Assembly (NCBI GenBank): GCA_032622095.1
Contig: CP136063.1
Span: forward strand, 280,729,426 to 280,793,425
From: Siphonodentalium dalli
Lineage: Eukaryota > Mollusca > Scaphopoda > Gadilida > Siphonodentaliidae
Direction: 5' to 3'
Length of the DNA stretch: 64,000 nucleotides
Part shown: piece by piece, positions 52,650-64,000 of the stretch
How positions within the stretch are numbered: position 1 is the first letter of the stretch
How the letters are laid out: the number at the start of each line of letters is the position of its first letter
Made by a program: the position numbers and the translations under genes
The notes under the pieces: generated by a model
What the model was told of the DNA's origin: nothing
Seen by the model: the letters and a program-made list of their open reading frames with translations, nothing else
The model's database searches: none

Positions 52650-53711
52650 TATTGTTTCCCCGACCCGAGAAGAGGTCCGCAATTGATAGCGCCGACAACT
52701 CACATGTCTGCCTTCCGTTGTGGACGAAACATTAAGGCTTATTCGCACGTTTTACATAAATCCATACAAGAGCTGTTGCTCTGCAAGATTTTTTGTTAAT
52801 AAAGAATATCTTTGGAATCATCCAGCGAATTATCTTCAATTTCACATATCTTAAAGGAGTACTGTAAAGTACTGTATGCCATTTTCAATAAATTCCCGGT
52901 GATAACAACGATCTAATATCGATAATATATAGAAAACTAAGTAATTTGAGTCGAAGATTGATATAAATTTTATTTATGGCTGGAGTCATAAATTAAATTA
53001 CGATTTTCCGTGTACAAGACGTAATCAAATTAATTCACGGATAGTGGATTGGGCAACTCGTGGCACACATGATCGTGTACAAAAATATGTTGATACGGGG
53101 CGCAAACTCAAGCCACTCACTGACTAGTGACTATACAATGACTTACTGAGTATATGGGACTAGTATGCATATAATATAACATATATCTGATACATTTGCT
53201 TGAAAACTGTCCAAAAAATACTCGACAACGACAATTGGTATTTTCGCATTCTGGCTAATCTGCCATCCGTATATAACATTACTTCGTACTCAACAGACTT
53301 TCAAATAATGGAAATCTGGTTACCTTATTCTAAAACTCAGAGACTAAAGAAACCAACAACAACATTTGGTTACATTATCCCTTTAAATTCATTGCATATA
53401 GAATCTGAAGCATTATTAAAAGAAAACAATGGATAATAACACATTTGTGAAGAAAACAAATTTATTTAATTTTTTTTTCTTTAGGTACCTAAAACTTCTA
53501 GAATAATTACTATACACACATGGAACTAAATTGCAGCTACATGCACACATGAAGATTTATTCCAAAATAATCTCGCAGAAACCGAAAAGTGTATTCGAAA
53601 GTGCGGCGCATTTTTGACAACAAGGAACAATGTCCCAAATCTAAGAATGAAATCTAAGAAGCTCAACTTTCGGCTCAATAGACAGCAATTTTGTTACAGC
53701 TAATATCCTTC
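52650..53711. other. Intron of the GPCR gene, no TM6-TM7 exon found
   Basis: I looked for F-x-x-C-W-x-P (TM6) and N-P-x-x-Y (TM7) codons between here and the end of the window on the plus strand and found none that I could support. The open frame at 53200-53436 is hydrophilic and unrelated. Confidence 0.5.
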
Positions 53712-53715
53712 TTAA

Positions 53716-54141
53716 CCCTTTACCCAACAAAACGGCAAAAAACGCCCAAATAAAACTTCAACAGCCTAAAATATCTTCCGTCTGTCTCAATAACACCATA
53801 CAAATATGGATATCATTGGAACCGGTTCATTGACCACATTGTGATGGTTACAGTTATGCCGTGTGCCAATGCATTCTCGCATATATAAGAGAATGCATTG
53901 GCCTAAACAAAATCTTTTTTTAACACTTTTTACCATTTTTTCTTACATTCTTTAACAATTTTATAATTTTTTCTTCCTTTTTTCAACAATTTTTATAATA
54001 TTTTTCTACATTCTTTGACAATTTTATCATTTTTAATATGTGTTAAGCCAATGCATTCTCTTATATATGCGAGGCGACCTATGGTCGACTCGCATATATA
54101 AGAGAATGCATTGGCACAGGGCCGTTCTGTTGGTTAAAGGG
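53716..54141. mobile_element. piggyBac-like MITE, 426 bp, with near-perfect hairpin
   Basis: TTAA at 53712-53715 and 54142-54145. The ends are CCCTTTAMCCAACARAACGG, inverted. Inside are two hairpins (gccaatgcattctcgcat... at 53866-53905 and ...cttatatatgcgagg at 54045-54115; the latter pairs about 27 bp with a 15-base loop) separated by the 'ttttaacaattttat' T-rich minisatellite. There is no ORF. Confidence 0.85.
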
Positions 54142-54145
54142 TTAA

Positions 54146-54599
54146 AGGTACTCAATCCGAATTAACGCTCCTAAATTACTATAGCTTTGGCTTCGGTGGT
54201 ACAAAATATTTAATTCGAGTCGAGGAACCCACCAATCAGAGCTCAGAGTGATCAGATATCGATTTTTGAAGTTTGTTATTTCTCGAGATGGGCAATTAAA
54301 TTTGGCCCAGAAACACATGGTCAAACGGATGGTCTCGGACAAAATTGCGGATGAAGATGAATACTCTAAAATCAATTGGTAACACGGCCATATTTCGTGA
54401 TACTTAAGTGATAATACGGCCATATATTTTGTCGAACATGATAAATAACAAGTTTTGGGAAATTTGATAACATAGTTGACAGTGGTTAGCATTATTTTGT
54501 TGCAATACATCGATTCTGATAACTAAAGCGTATTTTGAAGAAATCTTGTTGTTGTTGTATCTTGATGATATGGGGACCGTCTGATCGGATTGAGTACCT
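54146..54599. mobile_element. MITE of the AGGTACTCAATC family, 454 bp
   Basis: TTAA at 54142-54145 (shared with the neighbour element) and 54600-54603. The ends are AGGTACTCAATCCGA and TCGGATTGAGTACCT. It aligns along its length with the copy at 21025 (ggggaccgtctgatcggatt, gataactaaagcgtattttg). The open frame on its minus strand is a by-product. Confidence 0.85.
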
Positions 54600-54659
54600 T
54601 TAAATGTTGCAAATTTCTCCCGCGGTCAAGTCGTTCCCGAGAAACGTTTGTCCGTGCGG

Positions 54660-55440
54660 ATATGACGTCATAACGTCAAAAGGTTATGTCGGGTGGAGCC
54701 AGAGCCAAACTCATGTTACCCGGAAAGCCGAAGTACCAAATTACAGTGCGATTGGGCCAGTAGTTCCCGACTCCCGATAAATCGTTTTGCCTGCATGTGC
54801 GGATATTATACGTCTTAGCGTCAAAAGGCGATGTGGACTAGATACTGGTACTATTATATGACGCTCCGACGCTCTGCTCTGTTCGCCGTCATGACGGCGT
54901 GCATAGTGTAACGACGTAGCCTCATAGAGGCAGGGTCTAGTCCAAAGGCGATGTTGGGCGGATACGGAACCCAGAGCATGTTACCGGGAGTGCCGAAATA
55001 TATACCCGTGCCATATTTCATCACAATGGGTGCACATATATGTGGACGACTATAAGGAACATACATAGAGAGATAGTTTCATCGCAATCGGCGCAGAAAC
55101 GTGGACGACAAAAGGAACATAGAGAGAGAACCAGAGACACACATTCGCATCTACAGATTAGATATAAACAGACATTGGCATATATAGAAAGGCGACGTCG
55201 GGCGCAACCGGGACCCAGCATATGTCACTCCCGGTAGAAAATACAGATAGATGCGAAATTTAGTTTCGATCCGACCATAAACTTCAGAGTTTACCGCCGT
55301 TATTCGGAGAAAACGCGTTTTCTGGACGATATTACACACTGACGTCAAACGCGATGTCGGTCGATATCGGGATCCAGCCTATGTCCCTTTCCTGTATAAA
55401 ATACACCTATAGGTGCGAATTTTCAATTGGATATATACGT
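54660..55440 (+). repeat. Imperfect repeats built on 'gcgatgtcggg...acccag'
   Basis: Four blocks (about 54685, 54947, 55189 and 55345) read 'gcgaygtyggkcggatacgg', 'gacccagmvyatgtyac' and 'tttcatcrcaatsgg'. They resemble 3' tails of RTE-type LINEs or derived SINEs, but no coding part is attached. Some variation in spacing (150-260 bp). Confidence 0.55.
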
Positions 55441-56230
55441 CGAGAAGCGGCCGAGGTTACCTCGTGCAAACATAGATTTATACCACGATCGCCTATCTTA
55501 CTATATAAATAAAGCCATCTGTTTAAATTTTATATTTAATCAACACCTGTTGATTAAAATTGCCTACTGTTGATTAGACTTCGCAGAGTGGGTTAAACTT
55601 TCTCCATACAATTTGAACGGAAAAGTGTTTATCCATCGCATTGTAAAGATCGTTGCATAAACAAAATATACGCATAATGTTTCTGAATAACAAATTTAAT
55701 CCACTCGTGGGATTGGCGATTTAGTTATGTAATAGACACACATATTTTATGCAGGGGGTGTCAAACATTTGTTTTCGAGCATGATGAGGGGATGGGTGGT
55801 TGGTCAAGAGGACCCAAAAGCAATTTTTTTCCGCAGCTCAAAAAAACATTTCCTCCATACTTTCAACTATTTTTGGCCTTAAAACTTATAGATAAATTAA
55901 TTTAACATCAACAGTGCATTTAGACAGTCAGTATAGATCGTCTATTGTTGTAAAATTAGTATATACCCGGTTTATGTCACTCCGAAGATAAAATGCACGG
56001 ACACGTTGCGTAAGCAATGTTGCACTGCCATGTCAAACTAACCTCATCACAAACACCAACATGTAATAGGTAGTTGATGGGAAACAGAGAATAAGTGGTG
56101 AACATTCTAATATTCTTCCAAAAATATTTTGATTTCGGGTGTCTAGAGCGGGGGTTGGTGTCGAAAAATGGTTTGAAAAAAAATAAATGTTTTTCCGACA
56201 CCTACCCCCCCCCCCTTCGTAGACCATTTA
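55441..56230. other. No gene seen
   Basis: AT-rich, with a G-rich repeat piece at 55790-55860 and a C-run at 56206-56216. Confidence 0.45.
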
Positions 56231-56234
56231 TAAT

Positions 56235-57200
56235 TATAGTAGATGCATGGACCCAGGCCCATACAGGTGTAAGTCATGGACCAAAATATACACATGTACT
56301 ATGTCATGGCCCACATCGCTATATGCAGGTCATGTACGTACGCCCATGTGGATATAGGTAATGGAAGAACGCTCTCTCTCTATATATATATATATGTCTT
56401 TTGTCTATAAAATGATGGGATTGAAAAAAATCTTTGTTAAGGGTATTTCAGCCCCGATAAATTTGAGACATGTAGATTCTGTCGATATATAGTTTCATGA
56501 TTGTGCGGTCGAAACATCCACAGCGGTCTTCAAAAAATCAACTTTTCTGATTTTGCATTTTTTATGTATAGGATGCAGCAAAAAAAGAGATAACTGGCCA
56601 AATGTCATTAAAACATCAAGAAATCTGGTGTATACATCGAAATTGAGTACAAATTTCGGGATTGAAAAAACACTGCACAATGATGAAACTATATATCGAT
56701 CGAATATACATGTCTCAACATTATCGGGGCGGGAATGCCCTTTATCAACAATTTTTTAATCCCATCATTTTATAGACAAAAGACAACCTAAATCGCTTGA
56801 ACAAGGAGAGGTGTTAACAATTAAAGCGCAAGATAACTAGTTGTGACTGGCATGCAAAAATTAGGCAGACCGGATTTCGTCTGCATAAAGTCGCGGTCTG
56901 CCTAATGATGGTCAATTGTCCTCCTAATGCTTACTCTACATAGCTATATATATATATATATATTATGGATGACCGTAAACATAGGACGTGTGAAACCACT
57001 ATAACTTGGCCATGGAACCTTGGCTCGTGTAGGTAGGAAATGGACACAGGCTATGGATCCATGCCGATTTAGTTATGGCATTATCCATGCAGACATGATC
57101 ACCAGCAATGTATATGTAGGATTGTACCCAGCCCCTCATACAGGCTATGGATATCAGGCATACACCATGGACCCATGCACACTCCTTTATGTAGTGCAAA
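56235..57200. repeat. Degenerate 'catggacccatg' minisatellite
   Basis: Motifs like 'atgcatggacccaggcccat' and 'caccatggacccatgcaca' recur at 56240-56360 and 57045-57190, interrupted by the MITE at 56396. The style (gtcatggwycaywtatac) resembles the loop of the foldback at 58-62.6 kb. A short hairpin, attaggcagaccg...cggtctgcctaat, lies at 56860-56906. Confidence 0.5.
56396..56784. mobile_element. MITE with GTCTTTTGTCTATAAAATGA ends
   Basis: Inverted ends of about 65 bp pair (gtcttttgtctataaaatga, ttaagggtatttcagccccg, with a few mismatches). 389 bp, no ORF. A (TA)n run adjoins the left end, so the target duplication cannot be read. Confidence 0.75.
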
Positions 57201-58070
57201 CATCGGGTGCCTATAATTACAAGAAAACCAATGTCAGAAATGGTAACGCGCTCAAGATCATATATTATATACCCATGATTGTAATTATAGAATATAAAAT
57301 ATATTGGTTTCGCGAATGACCAACTCAGAATTCCGTTAAAATAACAATAACAACCAGCACCTAATTAACGAACCGGCCGCCGACTCGGCTGTCTCCGACC
57401 ACATGCAACCCCAGTGGGCTGCAGAACGAAAAATGTCTATAAAAGTTGAAATATAAGACTTGCAAATTATCTTTTTCATTTCTTTTATTTGTAATTGACA
57501 TAGCTTGTCACAAGCCAAAATTCAACATTATTGACATAATAATGTAAAGGACAATAAACGAAATTTAAATTCCCAACTACATGTACACCTTTTACCGGAA
57601 TCGGCCTCCGGTTCACAGTTCGACTTTTAATCCTCCCAAAAAAAACATTATCTATAAATAAAACGTCTAGCGAACCATAGCTACCTAGAATCTCTAGGAC
57701 AGTATACACGCGGTGCGCGTAATGACATGTACCCAGGTATCTACATAAATCCATGGAACCAGGTCTAAATGGTATAGCATCGATCCAGGTAATTAGGACA
57801 TGACGCGTTGTGGATCAAAACCCCCTATATGTATATGTTAATCACCCGTTCCCCTATATGCAGATCATCTACGCATGACCCAATACATTGGTATTGGATT
57901 GACGACACTATATGACCCTGTAGTTCGTGGACCCATGGGTGTCCATATAGGTGTAATATATAGGTGTAATATATAGGCAAACAATACTCCAAGGATCGTA
58001 ACTATAATGATAGTTAATCTCTTTAACACGTGGCACGGGATGTTCGATAAATATAAGATTACTATCTGGT
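57201..58070. other. No gene seen
   Basis: AT-rich; a duplicated 'taggtgtaatata' at 57950-57975. No supported structure. Confidence 0.45.
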
Positions 58071-58123
58071 GAGCCCGACTTCGTCCGGGCTATTCAGGGA
58101 TTTCTTTGTAATCTGCTCTAGTC

Positions 58124-61100
58124 CGGGAGCTAATAGGGGCACCCTTGCACCCCCCTGGGACTTAACTTCACCCCACTCATTTTGTTCCTTATTATGTCCT
58201 TCAACTTTTAAGCAATGTTAACAAGGGAAAAAAGTGGCCGTGTAGACTCCAGACAAGATGGCGTCCATCATGGCCGCCGTTTTTCAGACCAGACCCTTAG
58301 TCAGTTTTATGCAAATTATAGCGGGAAAATCTGGTAAAATGTACACAAATGTATATATTTTCGTGAAGCTAAGACATAATGACACTTTTTTGGACCAAAA
58401 CTGAAACTCACCATCCAAGATGGCCGCCGGAAGTTGAAAATATGACATTTTTCACATATATCTTCTAGATCAATTCATGCTGTTTGAAACTGGTTGAGTA
58501 ATGCAACTTTATTTTGTGTTTTGTATATTAACTGATCATTGGAGCAATTAAACATGCAATTATCGGGGTCCTAACCCATTCCGATCCCTCAAAAATTCGA
58601 TTTTACAGAATGTGGTATAAAAGTTCACAAAAAAATCACAATTGGGATTCTAGTCATATTTCAACAAGAAATGATCAGAACTTTGTAATGTAAGCGAGGC
58701 ATATCATTACCAATAAAATCCAAGTCACTGGAACAAAAATTCTTATTTTGGCTCAAAATGGCTGCCAATATGGCCGCCAAAATATGGAAAATGGTAAATA
58801 TTACACCAGCGTGTCCTGCAATCGCTTACAAGTTTTGGTTGATGTATAAAATTGGCTATTCTGCATTCTATACATTGAATACTAACATGTCTGATGCACC
58901 ATAGTTAATTGTTACTATTGTCACCAATGACATCGTCAAAAATATTGGACTTTTCTCTCAAAAACTTGACTCAAATATTGGCAAAAAATCACTTTTCAGG
59001 TTTGGACCATTTTTTCAGGTAAAATATAACTATCTTTGGATTGAACGGTGTTTATTGTTTTGGTCTATCTTAAGTGTGACACCCAAGGCTGTTTATAGAC
59101 CAAATTGCTCAAGATGGCTTCCAAAATGGCAACCAAATTTGCAAAATGTTAATGTTTTACATATATCCCGAACATTCTATGCATTATCCGAAAAGGTAGC
59201 AAATTGTGACTCACTTGGTTATTATACGTGTTAGTTAATTAACTGACAACTACATGTTCTATTCTGGTTGTCCCAGTTCCGTATGGAATGACTGTACGGT
59301 CATGACTGGATATGAATACCTGGAGTAAGCTGGGTGGACATTATCGAGCGTGTGGGTATAGAGGGAGTGTCCTTGTAGTAATGGGTGGGATGTATATTTA
59401 TATATCTCGTGGATGTATTATCATTGGTGTGTGTATAGGGCTTAGCTGTATTATCATGGATGGCGTGTATGACTATACAGTGAATTGCTGAATTGTAATG
59501 TGTAAGGTGTATATGCATGTATGGATTGTTTGAGTGGTCGTGTGTGCGGGATTTTTGTATATCTGGAAGGGCTGAATGTCCATTATGGGGTTTACATGTA
59601 TACCTGGGGTGAATCTATGGTCTAGGGTGGGCTGCATATGCATATCGAGTGGTTATATGACTATGTGTGTAAAATATGTATACATGTAGTGACTGTATGG
59701 TTAATGGTGAGATGAGTACATGTAGGTATACAAGTAGTGACTGTACGATCATAAATGTAATGGACATATATACAGGGGCTGTCTAAACGGTCATGTGTCA
59801 GGCGTATGAGTGTACCTGTTTGGTGACTCGTGGCGGTATGGTCATGTGTAGGTTATACCAGTACACACACGTGTTGCTTTATTGTCATGGGCGAGGGATA
59901 TGTGTATATAGCGAGTGGATATATGGCCATGGATGAGGTGCATATGTATACATGGAGTGACTATTCTGACATGGCTGTGGTGTATTCGTATATCTTGAGT
60001 GGCTATTCGGCTGTAGTGTGACAAATAGGGATACAGGGAGTGACATGGCCAATGTTGAGGTGAATATGTATACAAGGATTGACCATGATCATGTATGAAT
60101 GTTTTGAATATGTACACACGGGGTGACTATATGGCCATAGGTCATGTGAAGGAGTATACCAGGTGACATGGGTGAGGGTATGTGTATGAAGCGGATGGCT
60201 ATATGGCCATTGGTGAGTTGCATATGTATACCGGAGTGACTTTGTGGTCTTTGTTGTGGTGTTGATGTATATATTGATTGTCTATTTGACCATGCGTTTG
60301 GAGAATAGGTATACAGGGGACGACCTTATGGCCAATGGTGAGATGAATGGGTATACACGGAGTGACTATATGGTTATGGGTCATGTTTAGGAGTATATCC
60401 GGTGTTCCTGCATTGTGATGCGTGGCTGTATGGCCATCCGTGGTCATGGGTCAGGTGTACATGTATACAGTGGGGCACTATATTGTTATGTCTGTGGCGT
60501 TTATGTATATATGTAATGGCTGTGCGATAATGGGTGGCTATCGCTTTCCACGATATGACTCTCGGACATGACCTCTCTATTGATTCACATATCCTTGAGT
60601 TATTGTGGAAAGCGATAGCCACCCAATATACACATGTACAACCCACTCCATGTGTACATAAACACCACACAAATGGCAACATAATCACCCACTTTATACA
60701 CGTACACCTGATCATACAGCCATAATTGGTTATACCCGTACATACCACAACTGAAGATACAGCCACGAGTCACCATGCATTAACACCAGGTATACACCTA
60801 CACCCGACACATGCCCATGTAGTCACTCTATGTATACATATTCACTACATTCACGATCATACAGTCACTCATTGTATAAATATTCACCTCACCATGGACC
60901 ATACAACCACTACATTTATACCTATTCGCCATACCCATGACCATAGAGTCAATCCAGGTATACATATGCACATCACCAATGGTGAGCCCTTCCAGATATA
61001 CAAATACCCGCACATACGACCACTCATAAGTTCCATTCTTGCCATACTCATACACGCCATCCATGACCATACATCTACTCCCCATACACCACAAATGATA

Positions 61101-62610
61101 ACACATCCACAACATATATAAATATACGTCCCACCGTTACCAACAAGGCACTCGCTATGTACCCACGCATCATTCATGACCATACAATAACTCCCTGTAT
61201 ACCTATTATCCTCATCTATGATCATAGAGTAACTCCCTGGCTGCCATCTTGGCTTCCACCCTGTATCCAGTTGATAAATTTTTATCACAATGGGCCAGAA
61301 TACCCACATATCATGGTTCATCTCAGTTCCGTCTCAAAGTGCTGCCCATTTCCTTTCAATAATATGGCCAGAATCACAAAAGAGGTTCTTCGCAAAATTC
61401 CATACTGCAACTTTAAAATGAATTTGTCATGCCCCATACGGAACTGAGACAAACACAATAGAACGTAGTTGTCAGTTAATTAACTAACACGTACAATAAT
61501 CAAGTGAGTCACAATTGGCTACCTTTTTTCGGATAACGCAGAGAATAATGTTCGGGATATGTTAATTTTAACTTTTTACAAATTTGGTTGCCATTTTGGA
61601 AGCCATCTTGAGCAATTTAGTCTATAAACACCGTAGTGTGACACATTTAAGATAGACCAAAACAATAAACACCTTTGATACCAAAGATAGTTGTATTTTA
61701 CTTGAACAAATGGTCGAACCCTGAAAAGTGAATTTTTGCCGATATTTATGTCAAGTTTGTGAGAGAAAAATCCAATATTTCTGGTGATGTCAGTGGTGAC
61801 AATAGTAAAAATGATCCATGGTGCATCAGTCATGTTAGTATGCAGTGTATATAATACAGATTAGCCAATTGTATACATCAACCACAACTTGTAAGCGATT
61901 GCAGGACACCCTGGAGCAATATTTACCATTTTCCATATTTTGGCGGCCATTTTCGCAGCCATTTTGAGCCAAGGTAAGATTTTTTGTTCCAGAGAGTTGG
62001 AATATTCATAGCTAATGATATGCCTCACTTACGTTACAATGTTCTTTTCATTTCTTGTTGAAATATGACTAGAATCCCAATTGTGATTTTTTGTAAAATT
62101 TTGTACCGCGTTCTGTAAAATCGAATTTTTGAGGGATCGGAAGGGGCTAGGACCCCATTAATAGCATATTGAATTGCTCCAATGATCAGTTAATATACAA
62201 AACACAAAATAAAGTCATACTACTCAACCAGTTCTAAACAGCATGAATTGATCTAGAAGATATATGTGAAAAAATGTCATATTTTCAACTTCAGGCGGCC
62301 ATTTTGGCGGCCATCTTGGATGGTGAGTTTCAGTTTTGGCCCAAAAAAGTGTCATTATGTCTTAGCTTCGCGAAAATATATACATTTGTGTACACTTTAC
62401 CAGATTTTCCCGCTATAATTTGTATAAAACTGACTAAGGGTCTGGTCTGAAAAACGGCGGCCATGATGGACGCCATCTTGTCTGGAGTCTACACGGCCAC
62501 TTTTTTTTCTTGTTAACATTGCTTAAAAGTTGAAGGACATAATAAGGAACAAAATGAGTGGGGTGAAGTTAAGTCCCAGGGGGGTGCAAGGGTACCCCTA
62601 TTAGCTCCCG
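58124..62610. mobile_element. 4.5-kb foldback element with ~1.17-kb inverted arms
   Basis: The arms 58124-59286 and 61432-62610 pair along their length (cgggagctaataggggyacc at the tips; gttagttaattaactgacaa near the inner ends), with scattered substitutions. Both arms contain 'caagatggcggccat' motifs. The loop (59290-61430) is a degenerate minisatellite (see next entry). The tips lie inside a LINE-tail/SINE-like repeat whose halves resume at 58070-58123 and 62611-62900. Possible target duplication ctctagtcc / tactactcc is imperfect. No ORF of note. Long arms and a repetitive interior fit foldback or MULE-type elements, but the class is inference. Confidence 0.88.
59290..61430. repeat. Opposed degenerate minisatellites forming the loop of the foldback
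   Basis: From 59290 to 60530 the + strand repeats a roughly 60-75-bp motif (gtgactrtatggtcatgggt, gaggtgtatatgtatac). From 60625 to 61250 the complementary motif repeats (ggtatacacctacac, gaccatacagtcactc). They meet at a perfect 20-bp stem, gggtggctatcgctttccac, at 60532-60551, with its complement at 60605-60624. Frames across it give H/T-rich or Y/V-rich peptides that are by-products. Confidence 0.85.
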
Positions 62611-63520
62611 TACTACTCCGTCTGGGTAGAATATACAGCGTCTGGACTTTGAAAACAACGTTGACAAGTTTTAGGAGAAAGAAACAAACGAGTGTTCGAT
62701 CGGCCCAGAAACATGCCTATATGAGCGTATATGAGCGAGGTCAAGGTCAGGGGCACGGTCGGACGTGAAATTGGACCCGCCCATATTGTTCCCGGGATCT
62801 AAGTAGGCCTACATACCAAATTTGATTCGGGTCGGTCGAGCAGGTATCGAGTCTATAACACATACATACATATACATACACACAGACAGAAGTTCCTAAA
62901 TATATACTAGTAATAGACTAGCTGATGTGCCCAACTTCGTCCGGACTATTTAGTGATTGCTTTGTGATCGCCTCCGTCTGGACAGAATAAACATCACATT
63001 TTTGATCGGTCCAGAATCATGTCTATATGAGCGAGGTCAAGGTCAGGGACACAGTCGCACGTGAAATTGGACCCGCCCATATTGTTCCCGGGATCAAAGT
63101 AAGCCTACATACCAAATTTGAGTCGGATCGGTCGAGCAGTTTTAGAGTCTATAACACACATACATACATACATACATACACACATACATACACATATATA
63201 TACATACATGCATATATTACATACGTACACACAGACAGTTCCAAAATATATAATAGATAGGATATTCTATGATTCCATATTATCTATTATATTTTTGGAA
63301 CCTCTGTCTGTCTGTATGTATGTATGTATGTATGTGTGTGTATGTGTTATAGACTCGAAAACTGATCGATCGATCCGACTCAAATTTATGTATGTAGGCC
63401 TACTTTGATCCGGGGAACAACGTGGGCGGGTCCAATTTCACGTGCGACCGTGTCCTTGACCTTGGCATCGCTTCTATACGCTCATATAGACATGTTTCTG
63501 GACCGGACAATTAATGTTTA
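62611..63520. repeat. LINE-tail/SINE-like repeats, one copy inverted
   Basis: 62611-62905 completes the copy split by the foldback. 62920-63260 is a full copy (ctagctgatgtgcccaactt to (ACAT)n). 63290-63520 is the same unit in reverse (tatgtatgtatgtatgt, then gatcgatccgactcaaattt, ggtccaatttcacgtgcgac). Copies end in short tandem repeats, as LINE-mobilised sequences do. Confidence 0.7.
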
Positions 63521-63596
63521 GAATGTGCTAAACACTAACTACGTGTTACCTCCCCCAAACAGACTGAACAGTTGTTCTAAGATACTAGGGCACTTG

Positions 63597-63829
63597 TACA
63601 TGTTGCTTACGAACAACCCACGATATTCCCATATGCGACGAGATCGTGTCAACAGACTATCTACGATTTTGTCTGGCCCGTGGTCGTGGTCGTGGTCGTG
63701 GTCGTCTGAACGTTCACTATACTAAAGCTAAATACGCATACCAGCATACGAGATCGTGGATAGTGTGTTCACACGATTACGATGTCGTCGTACATGATGA
63801 CATCGTAGGTTGTTCGTAAAGCATGTGAT
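63597..63829. repeat. Inverted repeat, about 230 bp, with a GTGGTC run
   Basis: catgttgcttacgaacaacc and its complement (ggttgttcgtaaagcatg) bound a region with (GTGGTC)n at 63679-63707. 'cgtctgaacgttcacta' occurs at 63705 and again at 63958, so a further copy continues off the right edge. Confidence 0.65.
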
Positions 63830-64000
63830 TGACTACCCTGCGATCTTTCCAGCCACGACTATTACGTATACACACGACTGCGATTAAGTCGCAAGTGGAG
63901 GTATCCATTGGTTACTTCCTACGATGGAAATCCTTCCACTTACGATTGAATCGTGGCCGTCTGAACGTTCACTAAGTCACATCGTAAGTTTTCGTCGAAT

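Noticed and set aside
60726-61121. 131-codon frame rich in His/Thr in the foldback loop
   Set aside because: It is the minisatellite read through; the complementary frame shows the same artefact.

Overview
This window looks like nuclear DNA of a marine invertebrate, most probably a mollusc and perhaps a bivalve. The reasons are genes with GT-AG introns, a receptor of the neuromedin U/PRXamide class, several kinds of non-LTR retrotransposon, and dispersed intronic repeats with 'gccataactct' cores and 'gacggacgg...caggtgagc' tails that I associate with molluscan genomes. The species assignment is inference. Nothing bacterial is present: no operons, ribosome binding sites or CRISPR. Host coding sequence is only a few percent of the window.

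Layout. (1) 1-14.6 kb: a multi-exon minus-strand gene whose eight linked exons (12717 down to 1016) read through in one phase-consistent frame of about 513 codons. It resembles KDZ (Kyakuja-Dileera-Zisupton) transposase-like proteins with a cysteine cluster and an apparent D-D-E triad. Its introns hold small TTAA-flanked hairpin elements, a 1.4-kb PIF/Harbinger-like element and an ORF1-type (gag-like) gene on the opposite strand. A second, decayed copy of that ORF1 lies at the left edge in the opposite orientation. (2) 14-24 kb: repeats only, including a poly-C-rich array, a 110-bp palindrome, a second MITE family and an 18-copy 68-bp satellite with higher-order structure. (3) 24.6-28.4 kb: LINE A, 5' truncated, with RT box TADD, followed by a small relic of an L1/Tx1-like RT. 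(4) 28.7-31.6 kb: minisatellites of 25 and 83 bp and a four-arm foldback. (5) 31.9-39 kb: LINE B, a dead element (RT box YADY) split by at least three later insertions, the largest a 3.57-kb element with long terminal inverted repeats. (6) 39.3-45.7 kb: a self-complementary array, then a TTAA-flanked hairpin element that contains LINE C, a 5'-truncated Tx1/L1-like LINE whose 1057-residue endonuclease/RT ORF is uninterrupted.

(7) 46.8-48 kb: a non-autonomous hAT-like element with a perfect 8-bp target duplication. (8) 51.4-52.45 kb: the first coding exon of a rhodopsin-class GPCR (TM1-TM5), with TM6-TM7 not found in the window. (9) 53.7-54.6 kb: two TTAA-target MITEs abut and share one TTAA. 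(10) 58.1-62.6 kb: a 4.5-kb foldback with about 1.17-kb arms and a loop made of a degenerate minisatellite in two opposed orientations. The right end carries inverted copies of a LINE-tail/SINE-like repeat.

As a whole, the window is a record of nested insertions in which palindromic, TTAA-targeting elements are unusually prominent. Two host genes stand out: the KDZ-like gene and the peptide GPCR. All family assignments come from reading motifs by eye; no database search was possible.
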